A DNA stretch of 64,000 nt from Azadirachta indica. Lineage: Eukaryota; Streptophyta; Magnoliopsida; Sapindales; Meliaceae. The number at the start of each line of letters is the position of its first letter. Position 1 is the stretch's first letter. This document shows positions 33,690 to 47,000 of this stretch, piece after piece. The stretch lies in contig CM040453.1 of NCBI GenBank assembly GCA_022749755.1, forward strand, positions 146,102-210,101, given 5' to 3'. The notes below the pieces were generated by a model, which saw only the letters and a list, made by a program, of their open reading frames with translations, searched no databases and was not told where the DNA came from. Position numbers and translations under genes: made by a program.

Positions 33690-36600
33690 TCAACTGATCG
33701 CAGCTTTTACATTATTGTGGCTCTCCGTTCCCAAGCCAGAGCTGAAATTATTTAGTAGGGACTCCAGGTGTTTAATTTCTTTTGGTAATGAGCCTGTAAG
33801 GACCTGTTCCAGAACAGGAAAAGTTAGTGGAAGTTGAGTTAAATAGTTGCAAAAACACAATTATCAAGAGTTTGCTATTTTAATTTAAACGCATTTATGC
33901 TACAAAGGTCAATAATACAACTCGTATAGATGATTCAGCCAACTAACTATTAAAACACCCAAATATATATTAACGTGTTTAAAAGGAATTTCAAAAGCCT
34001 GGAAAACAGTAGATGTTATATATTAAGAATGGTAGACGTTATTTTCCCTAGCTGCCTAAATGTCATAATACCAAATGCAGACTTAGTCTAAGTATGTACC
34101 TCGTGACCTGTTTCTGTGATGAGAACTTCATCCTCGATCCTTATCCCAATACCTCGAAACCTGCAACATATATCATTATTTCGTGACTGACATCAAGCAT
34201 CTACAGAGCATCTCACCTATGCACAGGGATAGCATGTGTATGTCCAAGATTCACGTATTTTATGGTATCAGGAACAATTTAGAGACGCAAAATAACCACA
34301 CACAAGTGACTAATTTAAACATAATAAACTGGATTAAGTAAACCTACAAAGAGAGCAGCATCGTTGTTACCTTCCAGGTACTTGATCACAATTGTGTTAA
34401 ACAGATAAAACCTACGATAGTTACAATGAATTAATGCACTTAACTAACAATTGGCCTGTTTTGTTACAACCAACATATGATGCTTAACATAGGATCTGGT
34501 ATGTCAAGATTGGCGACATGGCTGACTGCAAATGTACTAAAAGAAACATAAGGTGATTGTCCAACTGATTCTTGCATTAAAAGATTCCATGCAGGAGTCT
34601 TATGGCTGGGTGGAATTATTTTTTGCCTCACTTGTTCAATTGTGTTTCCAAGGAACTTCACATGAGATTTTGGAGTCATGATGGAACAATTTATTTGCAA
34701 TAGACTAAACAATTACCTCTCTGGACCAGAGAAGGAAGGTGGGATGTAGATTCCTGGCTCAATTGTTATCACCTGCCCATGGTTAGAAACTCAAAATCCT
34801 TGTAAAGAAAATGCATGGACAATGCATGCAAGGAAACAAACTTCAATATGCAGCTGGAATTTGTTCCATACGTCTGGCCAGAAACTAGCCTTTCAGGGAT
34901 GGTTGGTCACATATGATGCCCTCCAAAAGAAACTCTTAGTGTCACTCAAATCAGATCATTTTATGGTAAAACTTCTATAAGATTTTGCACAAAAGATCTC
35001 TCTTGTTTGTGTGTCTTTAGAATTTGTAAAATGCCAACTAAAGGAAGTAGAAAAAGATAAACCAGAAATTCAATCGGGTACACAACTTACAACACCCGGC
35101 TCCAAAGGACGATCATAGCTAACCTCTGAACTATCATGGACATCCATTCCCAGATAGTGACCTGCACATCAAAATAAATAAATGATCATCCTTGATATCA
35201 CTTTTACCTATTCATTGCGACTCTGGAAACTAACGTCTTGAATTCTATGGAATGAGTATTGAATAGTGTTTCCTGAAATAAAGCCATATTTTTCATACAT
35301 ATATAAGGATAAGGATAAGCTGAAATATATAAAAGCTGAAGCTTGGACATACCTATCGAAGTTGGATTCAGCTCATTGTAGGAATCAGTTCCATTACTAT
35401 TCACAATTCCAATTTCCTTAAGTCCTTTCCGCAGCATTCCAACCTGAGCAAGCACAAAGCTTCAGGATTACAACACTGCTCTACATAACTGAGGTATAAA
35501 AATCAGGACACGGAAAATGTAAGCCATCACATCATTTTCAAATTGTACAAAGTCACAGTTAATCATGAAGACAAAAAAAATGAGAACATCAAATAACATC
35601 CTAGCATTCTTTAGACAAAGACAAATGATGCAAAGGAAAATCATAGAAACTAAAATTTTAAGTTCTTAAGATCATACTGAATAGTTGTGTATTTGAAGAA
35701 GGCTAGTGCCGGGTTTGCAAAGCTTCAGACATTCATTGTTTGTTTGAAGTATGAGATCATAAAGCTCTTCCTGAGAAATGGACATCAGCAACGTAAGGCT
35801 CATTCATTGTGGCTCAGGGCACCAGGCAAGAACAAAATATTAATATCACAAAAGAAATCAAAAAGGAAGAAAGTAAACTAAAAGCCATTAAAACAACAGC
35901 TATGGCTTATGGCAGGAAAATTCAAAAAGAGCATCTATATCTGAGGACATAGTTTTTTCCACCCTCACAATATAAATGTTTATCACAAGAGCTCTTTGTG
36001 AAATGCAGTTAAATGATTGGAACATTGGCCACTTCTTTTATTGGTAAGGCAGCAACAATGAACTTTCATTCTGAAGGTTTCAAGAGCTCAAAAGTAGCAA
36101 AATTTTGCCACATTTATTTACTAAGGGGCATGTAAAAACCAGTTAAGCTTTTTGCCTAAGATCAGATGGTAGGAGAACCTGAAGGAATACATACTTGTAA
36201 AGAAGAAAAGCTACCGCATGGGGGCCAGGTACGAGTAAGATCACTGACATAACCATGCAACTCACATCCAACATCCATTAAAACAAGATCTCCATTGTCA
36301 ATCTGCAAATATGTTGTGAAGATAGTTACAGATATTGGATCATGATATAGTACACTTTTGTGGAGGATGAATTCAGGTATCAGCTTCTGATAAGTAACTT
36401 ACTTTCTGATCATTCCGAGAATAATGTATAACAGCAGCATTCGGGCCACCACCAACAACAGGATGAAAACTGGTAAAAGAGGAATAACATTCATTAATCA
36501 TCTGGAATTTTGCAAGAAACTATATATATTTTGAGGTCTGAGTTCAATTATAATTCTACATCTTATTCCAACTAACATCATAATAGCACACGTAAAGAAA

Positions 36601-39033
36601 AAAATTAAACTATACAATTAAATAACTTCTTCAGTTCCAACCATTTGAAAGGAAAATGCTTACGTCATTCTCTGGGCACCTCTCATTTTACATTCATATT
36701 CAAATTTTGCTGATAATAAACCCTCAAAAGGATGTTCCTTTGAATGCAGCATTGTATGCAAAAGTGCCTATCCAAGGAGAAAATAAATATTATCTATCAA
36801 AACGGATTATCTTACGCCCAATAACAACCAGAAATATCCATCTGAAAAAGACAGCACAATCATGAAGCCCAGTTTCAGGAAAACTATATGAGATGTTGCC
36901 ATTTGTCAAAATTAGTAATGCATGCATTAGAGAACCAAACTACTGTGAATTATGTCCCCATTTCATGTATATCATGGGAGAAGGGGAACTTAAACAAAGG
37001 CATTAGCTACACTGAAGACTCTTAAGTACCTGGCAAGCAATTGATGCAGATTCTCTCATCAACTTCAACTCCGCAGATGATTTTACCCACCGCAACTCAT
37101 GGGTGAACTTAGAAAGATTGCTGACCATGCCATATGAATCTGCACTTCGGAAGGCCTCCAAATCTGCATATGCTTTTACACCTGTCTCCCTATTGTGGAA
37201 CAATCTGGAAGATCTCCCTATCATATCTGGAAGGATCTGCAGCCATATTAGAATAAGAACATAAAATAATTGTATGCATAAGGGAGGCATGTGAATAGCT
37301 GTTGGGTTACTGTTACCAACTGGAATGCATCTCTCCACGTAGGTAGTATGCAACCAACCCCACCAAACAGGTGAATAAAAACTATGGCCAAAATGTGCCG
37401 GCAGTTTGCTAGTTATATGAAACATATATGGTTAATACATCAAAATAGACTGTACCCATTTAACTTATAAAGCATCATATTAATGCAATTTTTCTAGTCT
37501 CTGCATCACCACAGTAAACAACGCACCTTACGTATTTTGCTTATTGGATAAGCTTTGTCAGCCTTGAATGTTTCTAATGCTGCATCAACTCCTGCAGTTT
37601 GCCCCTTCCAGATAACATCCTAAAAATTATAACAAATTTAAGTTATCTGGATCTTGCTTCAAGCAGAATTTATTTACTTATTTTATTTTCTTGATATGAT
37701 AGAGTACCATGTTTGCTTATAAATTTTGTTTCATGCACCAAACTGCATATGCACGTAGAACAAAATTACAGTAGTGTAAAGTTATTTGTGCAGAAATCAT
37801 GTCAATGGAACAAGTAGAGAATCAAGAAAATTGTACAATGCAAGACTTTTCGTACATGAGCTGATGTTTCTGGCATGAACATGGATAAACCACACTCGTG
37901 GTTCAAAACTGCAACACCACCAGGCTGTTGACAGCCAGTAATATACAAGTAATCAGCATCTTGTCTGTACGGGTAAGGCACAACATCAGTCATCATCTTT
38001 TCAGGGGCAGCTGCAAGGATAGCAACACTATTCTTTGGGAGAAGCTCCAACAGCCTTTTCCTTCTTGAGATATATTCCTCAGCACTAATCCCAGGTGTGA
38101 TCTCCCCTTCCTTCATTAACTAAAAAGCCAATGAAAAACAAAAACAAGCCCCCTTAATGTTAATTATTAGCTAATTAGCTAAACATAATTCATGTTAAAA
38201 TATAACACTGCTTTCCTCTTTCAAGAAGCTCACTACACATTGCCATTACATGTCATAACAACTCAAATAACTCCACTATTTATGTACATGAATATCCGTT
38301 AGGTATTGCTATATCATGTTCCTAAGAAATTTAATAAGCACCCGAGGATGGGATGCGGGAGTCGGTTGTCCAACATCAACAAACTTTGTCGTAGAATATG
38401 CACGCCACTGACAATTGACCTGGAAACCCTTTCACAGAACACCAAATACAGATTAGTCCTAAACGGAATATGCGTTATAGAGAAGTCATTCATAAATTAG
38501 AAAACAAAAACCTTCATAATGATACAAATTAGACCACCGCCAAGAAATGATCGAACTAATACAACACATACTAGAAAAAACCATGCAGATGCAAAGCGAC
38601 AGCCTCGTTCGCAAGCAGTCATTAACTTAATATACGTTTAAGCATCACAAATATCATGAAAATTGAACAGTTTTCATATCCCACTAAGCTAAATTTAAAT
38701 AAAATCGGGAAAGAAAAATTCCATTTCAATTACATCCTCCTAGCAAAGCAATAAAATCCCATTTTCATTTATAATACAAGCTTCAAAATTCAAGGTTAAC
38801 GGGATCATTATTTACTCACGGAACTGCTGTAGAGTGCCCAGTGCTTAATTCAGCACAAAAAGAAAGTAGATGAACAATCAAAAAACTAAACAGAGAAAAC
38901 ACAAAAGAAAAAAAAATCTCAAAAAATTGATAAAGACAGAAGAGAGAATTTTAATAAATGGAAGAAACGTTTTAAGAGGACATACTTGTTTACGTGAGAT
39001 TCTCTGCAGTAGTTTGCGCGCGGAAATCTGCAT
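33690..39033 (-). CDS. ICP55: Intermediate-cleaving aminopeptidase P (M24B), ICP55
   Basis: Fourteen coding exons (minus): 38986-39033, 38342-38419, 37856-38119, 37527-37619, 37030-37236, 36664-36767, 36403-36469, 36195-36302, 35678-35770, 35353-35443, 35091-35161, 34717-34772, 34100-34160, 33690-33803; 484 residues. ICP55 removes one N-terminal residue from proteins already cut by the mitochondrial processing peptidase and so stabilises them. The start MQISARKLLQRISRKQ is a basic mitochondrial presequence, then GQPTPASHPR. An aminopeptidase P N-terminal domain includes VAILAAAPEKMMTDVVPYPYRQ. The creatinase fold keeps all five metal ligands: Asp in LVLMDVGCE, Asp in SDLTRTW, His in HYLGMDVHD, Glu in ITIEPGIYIP, Glu in IRIEDEVL. 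Several exons are visible only by splicing logic; exon 8 must run to CTTTACAA|GTATGT to keep FSSLQ. Confidence 0.94.
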
Positions 39034-39839
39034 TTTGTTAGCTTTTGAAATTGTTCAACTAGGTTCGAATGAATACTTACTGTTTGCGCAGTATCAAAAT
39101 AGAATGAAATAAACGGAACTGATGAGTTCAGGGTTTAAATGACAAATATTTTTTACCAATCTGGTCGAGAAGAGACGCGGAGAATTTAAGGGTTTAAGCC
39201 CACAGAAGCTTATAAATTTACTAAACCGCCCCTCTTGTCTCTCTACTTTCGTTTTAGGTTATTATTATTTACAAATCTAAAAGGGATAATCAACTGTTGT
39301 CCGTTTAATCTACAAAAAAAAGATTTAGGTCATAATTCTGAGCATACTTAACTGGGAAGAACTAATATACGGATGTCTACGGGAGTCAAGAAAAGGTCTT
39401 GACCAAGCCGCGGTGAAGTCGTCTTTTCGTTAAGTCTGTAAAGACGGAACCAGTTAAATGTGCGTGATAAAGTTTAAGGATGAGTTACAGAGAAAAACAT
39501 CTAAGAGTCGCCACACAGCCTTTGGCCCTGAGAAAACATCTAGAAACCAAAGAGCCAACATTTCGTCCTCGCACAAGAAGACAAATAATTGATTCCTATA
39601 TTCGCTGAGAAATTTCTGTTGTTCCGATGAACTTAATGGCTTAAGCAAAATGATACAATTAAAGAAATTAGACCATATCGGGTCATTGCTTCTTGGTACA
39701 AAAATGAATTACATGATTTCTCCAAGCAAATTAACCCTAGTAAAATGCTGAACTCCCGACTAGATGTAGAATCACACCCAACGCAAATTGATAATGTTCA
39801 AGATTCCTAACATGACGACAAAAGTAAATTTAGGTTTCA
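39034..39839. promoter_or_regulatory. ICP55 promoter and leader, 3' flank of the next gene
   Basis: About 800 bases. The ICP55 promoter should lie at 39034-39400 (minus) and the 3' UTR of the rhodanese-hydrolase gene near 39650-39839. No clear motif or extra gene was seen. Confidence 0.45.
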
Positions 39840-42800
39840 TTAAAGGAATCTCTGAAGAAAGTTCTTGATTTCTTCAATGTAAGGAGAACGAGAAGGAATG
39901 ATATGGCCAGAATCATGTTCAATAATGACAGAGCAACCATCTTCAAATGCCATAGCCAGGTCTCTGCTGGCTTGATTCGCTATCTGTCTGTCCTTGCCTA
40001 GGTCACTGCCGAATATATGAAGCGAAGGGCAATTTATTGATCCATGTTCAAACTTTTCCGAATGAAGGGAAAACCCTGAGCATAGAATCACGAATCTGAA
40101 ATCAATTTCACCCTTTAGTCTCTCCCGCTGTGCACAAATTGAACCAGCCAAAGCTGCTCCCTGTGAAAAACCCAAGATCCCATCAAAGGGTCCTTCCTGT
40201 GAGAATACAGTCTTCAAGTATGCCAATGATACATCAAATCCATCAGTTTGCTGCTGGTATTGGTTAGGATCAAATGGGCCATCTGCCACTTTCCAATCCA
40301 TTTCACTTCTGCTAAAATCAGGCGCTACCAACCATGCAAACTTCCTCTTGCAATTCTCCGAGGGTGGGGGAGGACAATTTTGTAATGGAGATGACTCACT
40401 GCTGGGTTTGTAAATAAATGGCAACTCATGCGGAGCATCAGTAAAAACTAGTTCAGAAATGTTTTTAAGCTTCTTGGCTAATGATGCAGTTCTTCCTTTG
40501 AAACCGGAGGCATTCTGCCGAAACCCATGCAAGCACAAGATTCTTAGTTTTCTTGGACACACAGTGCCTGCAGCACAGAATTAAAAAAATATTAGGGTGG
40601 AAAAGGAAGTTTAAGATCAATCCTCAACATTCCAACTTATTCAGATCAACAAAGGATTGGAATTCACTACTCAAAGAAGCATTGCTAAATGAACTATCAA
40701 CGAAGTTCTTAAACTTCAAAATGAATTCCTTTCCATTGCTTCTGCTGTTTGGTTGTTCAAAATGCAAATATCAGATATCTAAAACATTGTGAGGCCCATA
40801 ATAACAACTTTGCCAATTAAGCAGTTATAGCAATTACAACCAATAAAAATTGACCAGAGCCTTATTACTTGGTTATTCTTGGTCCACCTTAAAGAAAAGT
40901 TCATTTAGTGATCCAGAATACAGACCTTACCATGTCTCCAAGGTATTTGAGGTGAGAAAGTGGAATCTGAGGAAACATTTTTGAGCTCAATCTGCTGTGA
41001 TGCAATTTTCGTTTTGCTATCTTCGGTGGATGGAATTGAACCTACACCACTACCATGCTTCTGGCATAGCTCACAAACGTACAGGGCTGCCTCTGTCTGT
41101 TGGACCACAAAAGAATTCTTAAACAATAACACAGATAAGAAAGATGCAGCCGAACAGATTGATAGACCATTCATAAAGATCAGAAAACGAGGAGAAAATA
41201 TATTATCCAATCAGGAGGAAGAGAAAAAAAGGAACGGTAGTGTTTGTTCTCACTTCTCCCTGTTATCAATTTAGAGCCTCAAAAATTGGTGACAGAAATT
41301 TTACGTGGGCAATAACTGAAATATATAATATACAAAGGACTACAACAACACAAACCTGGCAATTATTGCAGACCAGAACGAGCATTCTACAATAGGTGCA
41401 ACGGCAGCGTGAAGAATAATCATCAAAGGAAGAACCACAAAGAAGGCAGCTACCCAAAATGTCTGCATCTAAGCTCCCAACTGAAATTCTACAATGAACA
41501 ATAGGAAAAGATAGACCACCATGTCATATTCATTGGAGACTACCTTGTAACTTACTTTTTCTGTTAAATAAAATTTTTACCACGAAGTATTTTTATATTG
41601 CACCAATTGGGTCCAAGTACAATTTCAAGAAATATGAGATTTCAAAAAGTTGGTCCTACATACATCCATTGACATGTAATAAAATACTAGCACCGATTTT
41701 CACAATAAGGTATTGAGAGAGATCAATACCTGTGATCAAAAACAAAATTCTTTCCTTTGAAAAAACCACCATCTGGAAATTGTTCCAAGTACCGCTGTAT
41801 TCCTCCAAATAACTACACTAAAGCCAAGATTAACAAGATATCATCATCTTATTCATTCCTCATCAAGAAATATGAACCTTACTTCCTTGAAGCCATTAAT
41901 GAAGGCAACTTCCTCTGTAATTTAAGAATCAAATAGGATATAAAGATACAGTCTCTGTCCAGGAATAAGCAGCTCACCTGAAACACATTCTCAAAGCCAG
42001 CACCTTTTGACCTGACGTAGGCTGATGCTATCTCACACCGGATTCCTCCGGTGCAGTACCTGTAACTTATTAACAAGTTATAATACATAGCAATCATCTG
42101 ATTGAGAGCTAGCACTAATCGGATAACTTTTAAATTTCATTCATAAGATAATAATCCTCGAAAACAAGAATTCACAACCAGAAAATCTGCAAAACAATGA
42201 GTTCATGAGGAGCACTTACATGAGAACATGTTTCCCTCGTAATTGCTCGGCATTATTATCTATCCATGTGGGCAGATCACTATACTGCCTGATTACAGGG
42301 TCCAATGTTTCGACACTTGCTGCTTGGAACTTCCCAATTCTTGTCTCATACAAATTCCTTGCATCCAACAGAACAAGTTTCTTATCTTCATCTTGAACTT
42401 GCCCTGGATTCCCATGCAGAAAATCAATCAGCAAATAGACCACATTTCAAAGTCATCACTTCCTCTGTAAAACCAAACTATCTGATTAAGAGGCGAAAAA
42501 GGGTACTTACCAGCACTCTGAATAACAGAATGGAACTCGGCAGCAGATAAATGCTGCCCAGCATTTGAAATATCAGGTGGATTCAACAGAGGATGAGAAC
42601 TAAAAGTAACCAATTCCTAAAAACACACAAAATAATTCCCATTTCTTCTCAATCCAAAACATGTTAAACCTTGTAAAAAACCAAACAGGAATGAAGAAAA
42701 AGCAAAAACCTTGACAATCCGAATAGAGAGAGTGGTGAAGCCACAATCATGAGCAACCTTGTCGTTCAAAGGAGAATGAGAAGAAGCAAGCTTAAAATCA

Positions 42801-43137
42801 GTTCCTTCAAATAAACTAATGGACTTGATAGTAGCAATGTGAGATTCCAAAGATGATAACTTTCCACCAATCTGATGAAAACCCAAGAATCAAAATGCAA
42901 CACACATGCCTAAAAAACATTAAAGGACTAATATTTTAAGCTGAGCTAATGAATGGTGAGAAGGGTTTGTACGGTAACGTTGACGCCATCGGAAGCGAGT
43001 CGGACACGGCCGAGGAGACCGAGTGAGTTGCAGTTGGACTCATAGAAGGTGAGGAGTGAGTTCAGATCGGGAACCTTTGCGTACTTGTAGTACAATAATA
43101 CACCGTATTCGTCATGATTCTGATTGTCATCCGACAT
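39840..43137 (-). CDS. Rhodanese (TrhO-like) plus FSH/OVCA2 serine hydrolase fusion
   Basis: Nine coding exons (minus): 42973-43137, 42710-42871, 42511-42616, 42220-42403, 41978-42059, 41730-41812, 41356-41488, 40931-41096, 39840-40567; 602 residues. The N-terminal half resembles bacterial TrhO/YceA: an acylphosphatase-like start (YYKYAKVPDLNSLLTFYESN), then a rhodanese domain with active-site loop CTGGIRCE. TrhO hydroxylates U34 of some tRNAs. A Cys-rich block follows (SCLLCGSS, RCRCTYCRM, CNNCQ, CELCQ), likely zinc-binding. The C-terminal 240 residues are an FSH1/OVCA2 alpha/beta hydrolase: LCLHGFRQNA, nucleophile elbow GFSQGAALA, LHIFGSDLGKDRQ and IEHDSGHIIP (Ser, Asp, His). Arabidopsis has the same fusion (At1g09280, from memory). 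The plant substrate is unknown; exon 4's acceptor is the AATCCAG before GGCAAG. Confidence 0.93.
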
Positions 43138-44084
43138 TGTTGTCGTGGTTTTTGAGTGCTAAGCTAAGCCCTAATATTTGTCTTCTAGTTATATGCCCTA
43201 ATAGTTGCCATTGATTGACTTATCTGGTTAAGAAAACATATATACATTGGTACACTTATCTGCTTATTATTATTTTTGCTATTCCAAATTTTTATAAAAT
43301 ATGAAAGTGTGATAAATTAAAATTATAAAAAAGAGAAATTTTTTTTATTTCAAAAAAAATCTTTCGAACATCTCTGACAAAAAGAGAGATATCTACATGC
43401 AGATTACATCCGACCGTGGAAAGCACCATTCCAGTGTTGTTCCAAAAGAAGAATGAATAGCTGCGTACGCGAGTATTGAACACTCAATAAAATGACCATC
43501 AAAATAATTACCGAAAACATATATGTGTGGATAACTTATTTTTTTGGAGTATCTAAACCAAAAATTCAAACCGACTCCGTAAAAAATCAGTTCCTGTCCC
43601 ACTCACTCGGAACTAACCCGTCCAAATTTCAGTTCTTTTAGTTCCTAGTTGCATAGAAAGTGGTTTTGATTTACTTAATACTAAGGACAACATGTCCATA
43701 TCATTTCAAGTCACTTCCAGCTTTGATTCTCCGTTGCCTTAAAACAGGGTTACATAAATCAAGGAAAAGTTCATCGTCCAAGACTGACTCTCAGGGCATC
43801 ACCGTAAGTATAACTTATGCAAACTAACAAATTATGACCATCACAAAGTAAAATTTTTCCTATGAATCTGGAAAATAAAAATCAAGTTGAAAACTGCAAA
43901 TTGGAAGCCCTTCAAACGTTTGAACGTATTCCATACGACAAAAGAAAAAGAAGAAAAAGCCTGCCTGCCAGACCAAAAATCCTGACCCTTTGCGGCAAGC
44001 AAATATAGAAAAATTCATAAATTCATTGCAATGAGGGAGTAAAAATGCCTATCAAACTAGTAAAGATATCCCCAAACTACTACT
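43138..44084. promoter_or_regulatory. Promoter of the rhodanese-hydrolase gene and importin 3' flank
   Basis: About 950 bases between two minus-strand genes. The part next to 43137 should hold the promoter and leader; the part near 44084 is the importin alpha 3' UTR. Frames at 43292-43602 are not protein-like. Confidence 0.45.
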
Positions 44085-47000
44085 TCAACCAAATTTGAAG
44101 CCACCAGGTGGAACGTTGGGCTGGTTGGTTCCAAAAGCGAAACCCTGCTGCTGATTTCCAACACCACCATCTTCGATATTCTGTTCTTCCTCTTCTACCT
44201 CAGCCCAATATCTCTCCAAAATCTTCACAGCTTTTTCGTAAATCTCATTGTTGTCATGATTCTGCAGATTCTCAATCTTATCCAATCCATCACACTCATC
44301 AATCATTTGGGCATACAGGTTAATCCCGTCATTCATTCCCATGTCCTTGTCAGCCTCACCCACCTTTAAGATGTTCTCAAGCCCCTCAAGACAAACCGTC
44401 ACAATCCTTGGATCTGGACAAACCAGAAGATCACAGAGCGGTTTGATGCAACCCTGGCTCACCAGGAATCTGCCATAACACGGCAATGTCAAAGGTCTGT
44501 CAAATACTTTGAAGCAGGACATCAGTTGCATGAATATCACTTAATGAATAAGAGAAACATACTGAATCTGTTCATGAGATCCTCCGGAGGTGGCATTTGA
44601 GATAGCCCATGCAGCCTCTTTCTTGATTTCAAACTCCGCATGTTGAAGAAGTTGTACAAGAGGAAGGATGATATTGGCCTCAATAACAGCCTGTTGAACA
44701 TAAATGTAACAAAGAATTATTGAGTTTGACTATTCTTAGAAAAGATAATCAAGCAATCGTATTACTGCAATTGGGAACATTGAAATTCTCCCAAAATGAC
44801 CTTACTTCATCCGTTACTCCATGCATGCAAAACAGAATAATATTTTTAATTCACAAGCATTTTCTCTCTAATTAATATTTCCATTAAAATTCCAAATTAG
44901 GAACACTCTTATTAAATGCGCATTGTTGAAAACACTCATATGATGCATTGGCATCTTGACGTATGCATATTCTCCTCCTTCCATTGAACCACTATCAAGC
45001 AATTTAGCAAGACAACCTATAACGTCAAACTAATGAGACTTATGAGGCAACTACACAAAATGTCAATCAGACAAAAAGATGAGCAATCGAGTTATGTGGA
45101 CAAAGATGAGGACCAGACTTTTTGATAGTCTACCTACTGCAATGAAGACTTAAGTGGGGAAATAGCTAATAAAAAATATACATACATATTTCAATCATGA
45201 AATCCACCATATAAACCACCTTTTTGTGTTTAGTAATGATGATCGAACACCAGACAAATTCATAAGTTTCACACATATACTTCAACATAGAGAGAACACA
45301 GAGATGGAATGAATCTCATACCTGTATCTGAGCTCTATTCCCAGCTGTAATATTTGAGATCGTCCAACAGGCTTCTTTCTTGATGCTTTTTTTATGATTT
45401 TGAGTAAGAAGTTGATACAGACATGGTAGCACTCCATTATCAATTACAAACTATAACACAAAACCAAGTTATTTACTACTATGAAATAGTAAAAAAAAAA
45501 AATATAGAATCTCATTTGAATACACATGAGAGAGAGAGAGATTTGAGATAACTGTTTAATCTGATATCCGTAAAGTCAGTTTTCCTTATTCCACTTTATA
45601 ACAATTAGTTTACATTGCTGTTTCCTAGATGGGTGGAATTGAAAAAGGAATCAACAGCAATACAAATTAGTCAAGACCTCTATCATCTTTAAATAAAACG
45701 GTAATGATGACCTCGTATGCAGCCAAAACTACCATGGAAATCTAACAAATACATAGAGAGAATGGGAATACCTGAGTCTGAGCATCATCTCCGGTAACAA
45801 TATTTCCCACTGTTCGAAGGGCGGGTATGAGAACTGTAGGTGATGGATGCCTGACAGAAACAAATTATAGTTAGCAGCAGCTTAAAAGAATGAATAACTA
45901 TATGGAAAAAAAAAAAAAAAAAAAAAAACAGATTAAACAAAAAGGGGAAAGAAACACAGAAGTAGAAATATCACAAAACACAAATGTAAAGTTGAGCTCT
46001 GGGTTAGGGGAGGCTTGTGAGGAACATAGGAATTTACATCAAAAGCTCCACGAGCCGTGGACAGACGCCAGCTTCAATCACTGCCTGAATTTTGTCATTC
46101 GGGCCATCTGAAAGATAAGAGAGAGCCCAGCATGCATCTGTTAGAACTTCCTCGTCATTCAAGTGAATGAGTTTCTGGAGAATTGGCAAAGCAGGTTTAA
46201 CCTGAAAGAAACCAAGGCCAACATTTTCATATTAGAGACCTCTTGTACTAGGTTTACAGAGTTAATATAGCAAAGTAATTATATATCAAGGACTTCTATC
46301 TGGGCCCACCTGTTCAAATGGTGTTGGTGGCTTCCCACGGCAGAAGTTCGATAAAGTCCATGTAGCATTCCTCAGCATGGATAGCTTTGAATGTTCATTT
46401 AACTGAGCCAGAAGTGGCATGAGAGCACCATTAGCAAGAACAAGATCCCTACAATTAGGGGAGTCACCAGCAACATTGCCCAAAGCCCATACTGCCTGAT
46501 GAAGAACAACAAATAAAGTTGCAGAAACATTAACTGCCACAATTCAATACAACAATTATATATAAAAGGAAACAGGGAATTTCAATTGATAGCCTAAATG
46601 GTCTGTTTAAAAAAAATTCTAGAGTCAGTCAAATCATGCGACAAAATAACACTATGTGAAAATGATCTGTCACGCAAAAAAAGAGCCAGGATCACAATGT
46701 AACATGCAAATACTGCCATGTCAAGCATATTTAAATCAGAAACTTCCAAAGAGTTGGAAATTGTTAAAAACAAATAAATCACTAAAATTCTATAAAATTC
46801 ATTAGTATTGTTCAAATTCGATAAATGATTCACAATGATTTAGAAAATTAAGTTTCTGTGCTCCTATATAATAAAATATTTATGAATGGAGTTAAGCATT
46901 AACCTGCTCTCTGACATCATCACTGCCAGAGCTAAGGAGCTGCACAAACATGGGGACAGCACCATGTTCAATGACAACTCGCGTATGCTCCGATGTCCCT

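Noticed and set aside
45907..45929. Poly-A run as a sign of a retroposed gene
   Set aside because: It is a simple homopolymer inside importin alpha intron 6 with no adjoining cDNA-like sequence or target duplication.
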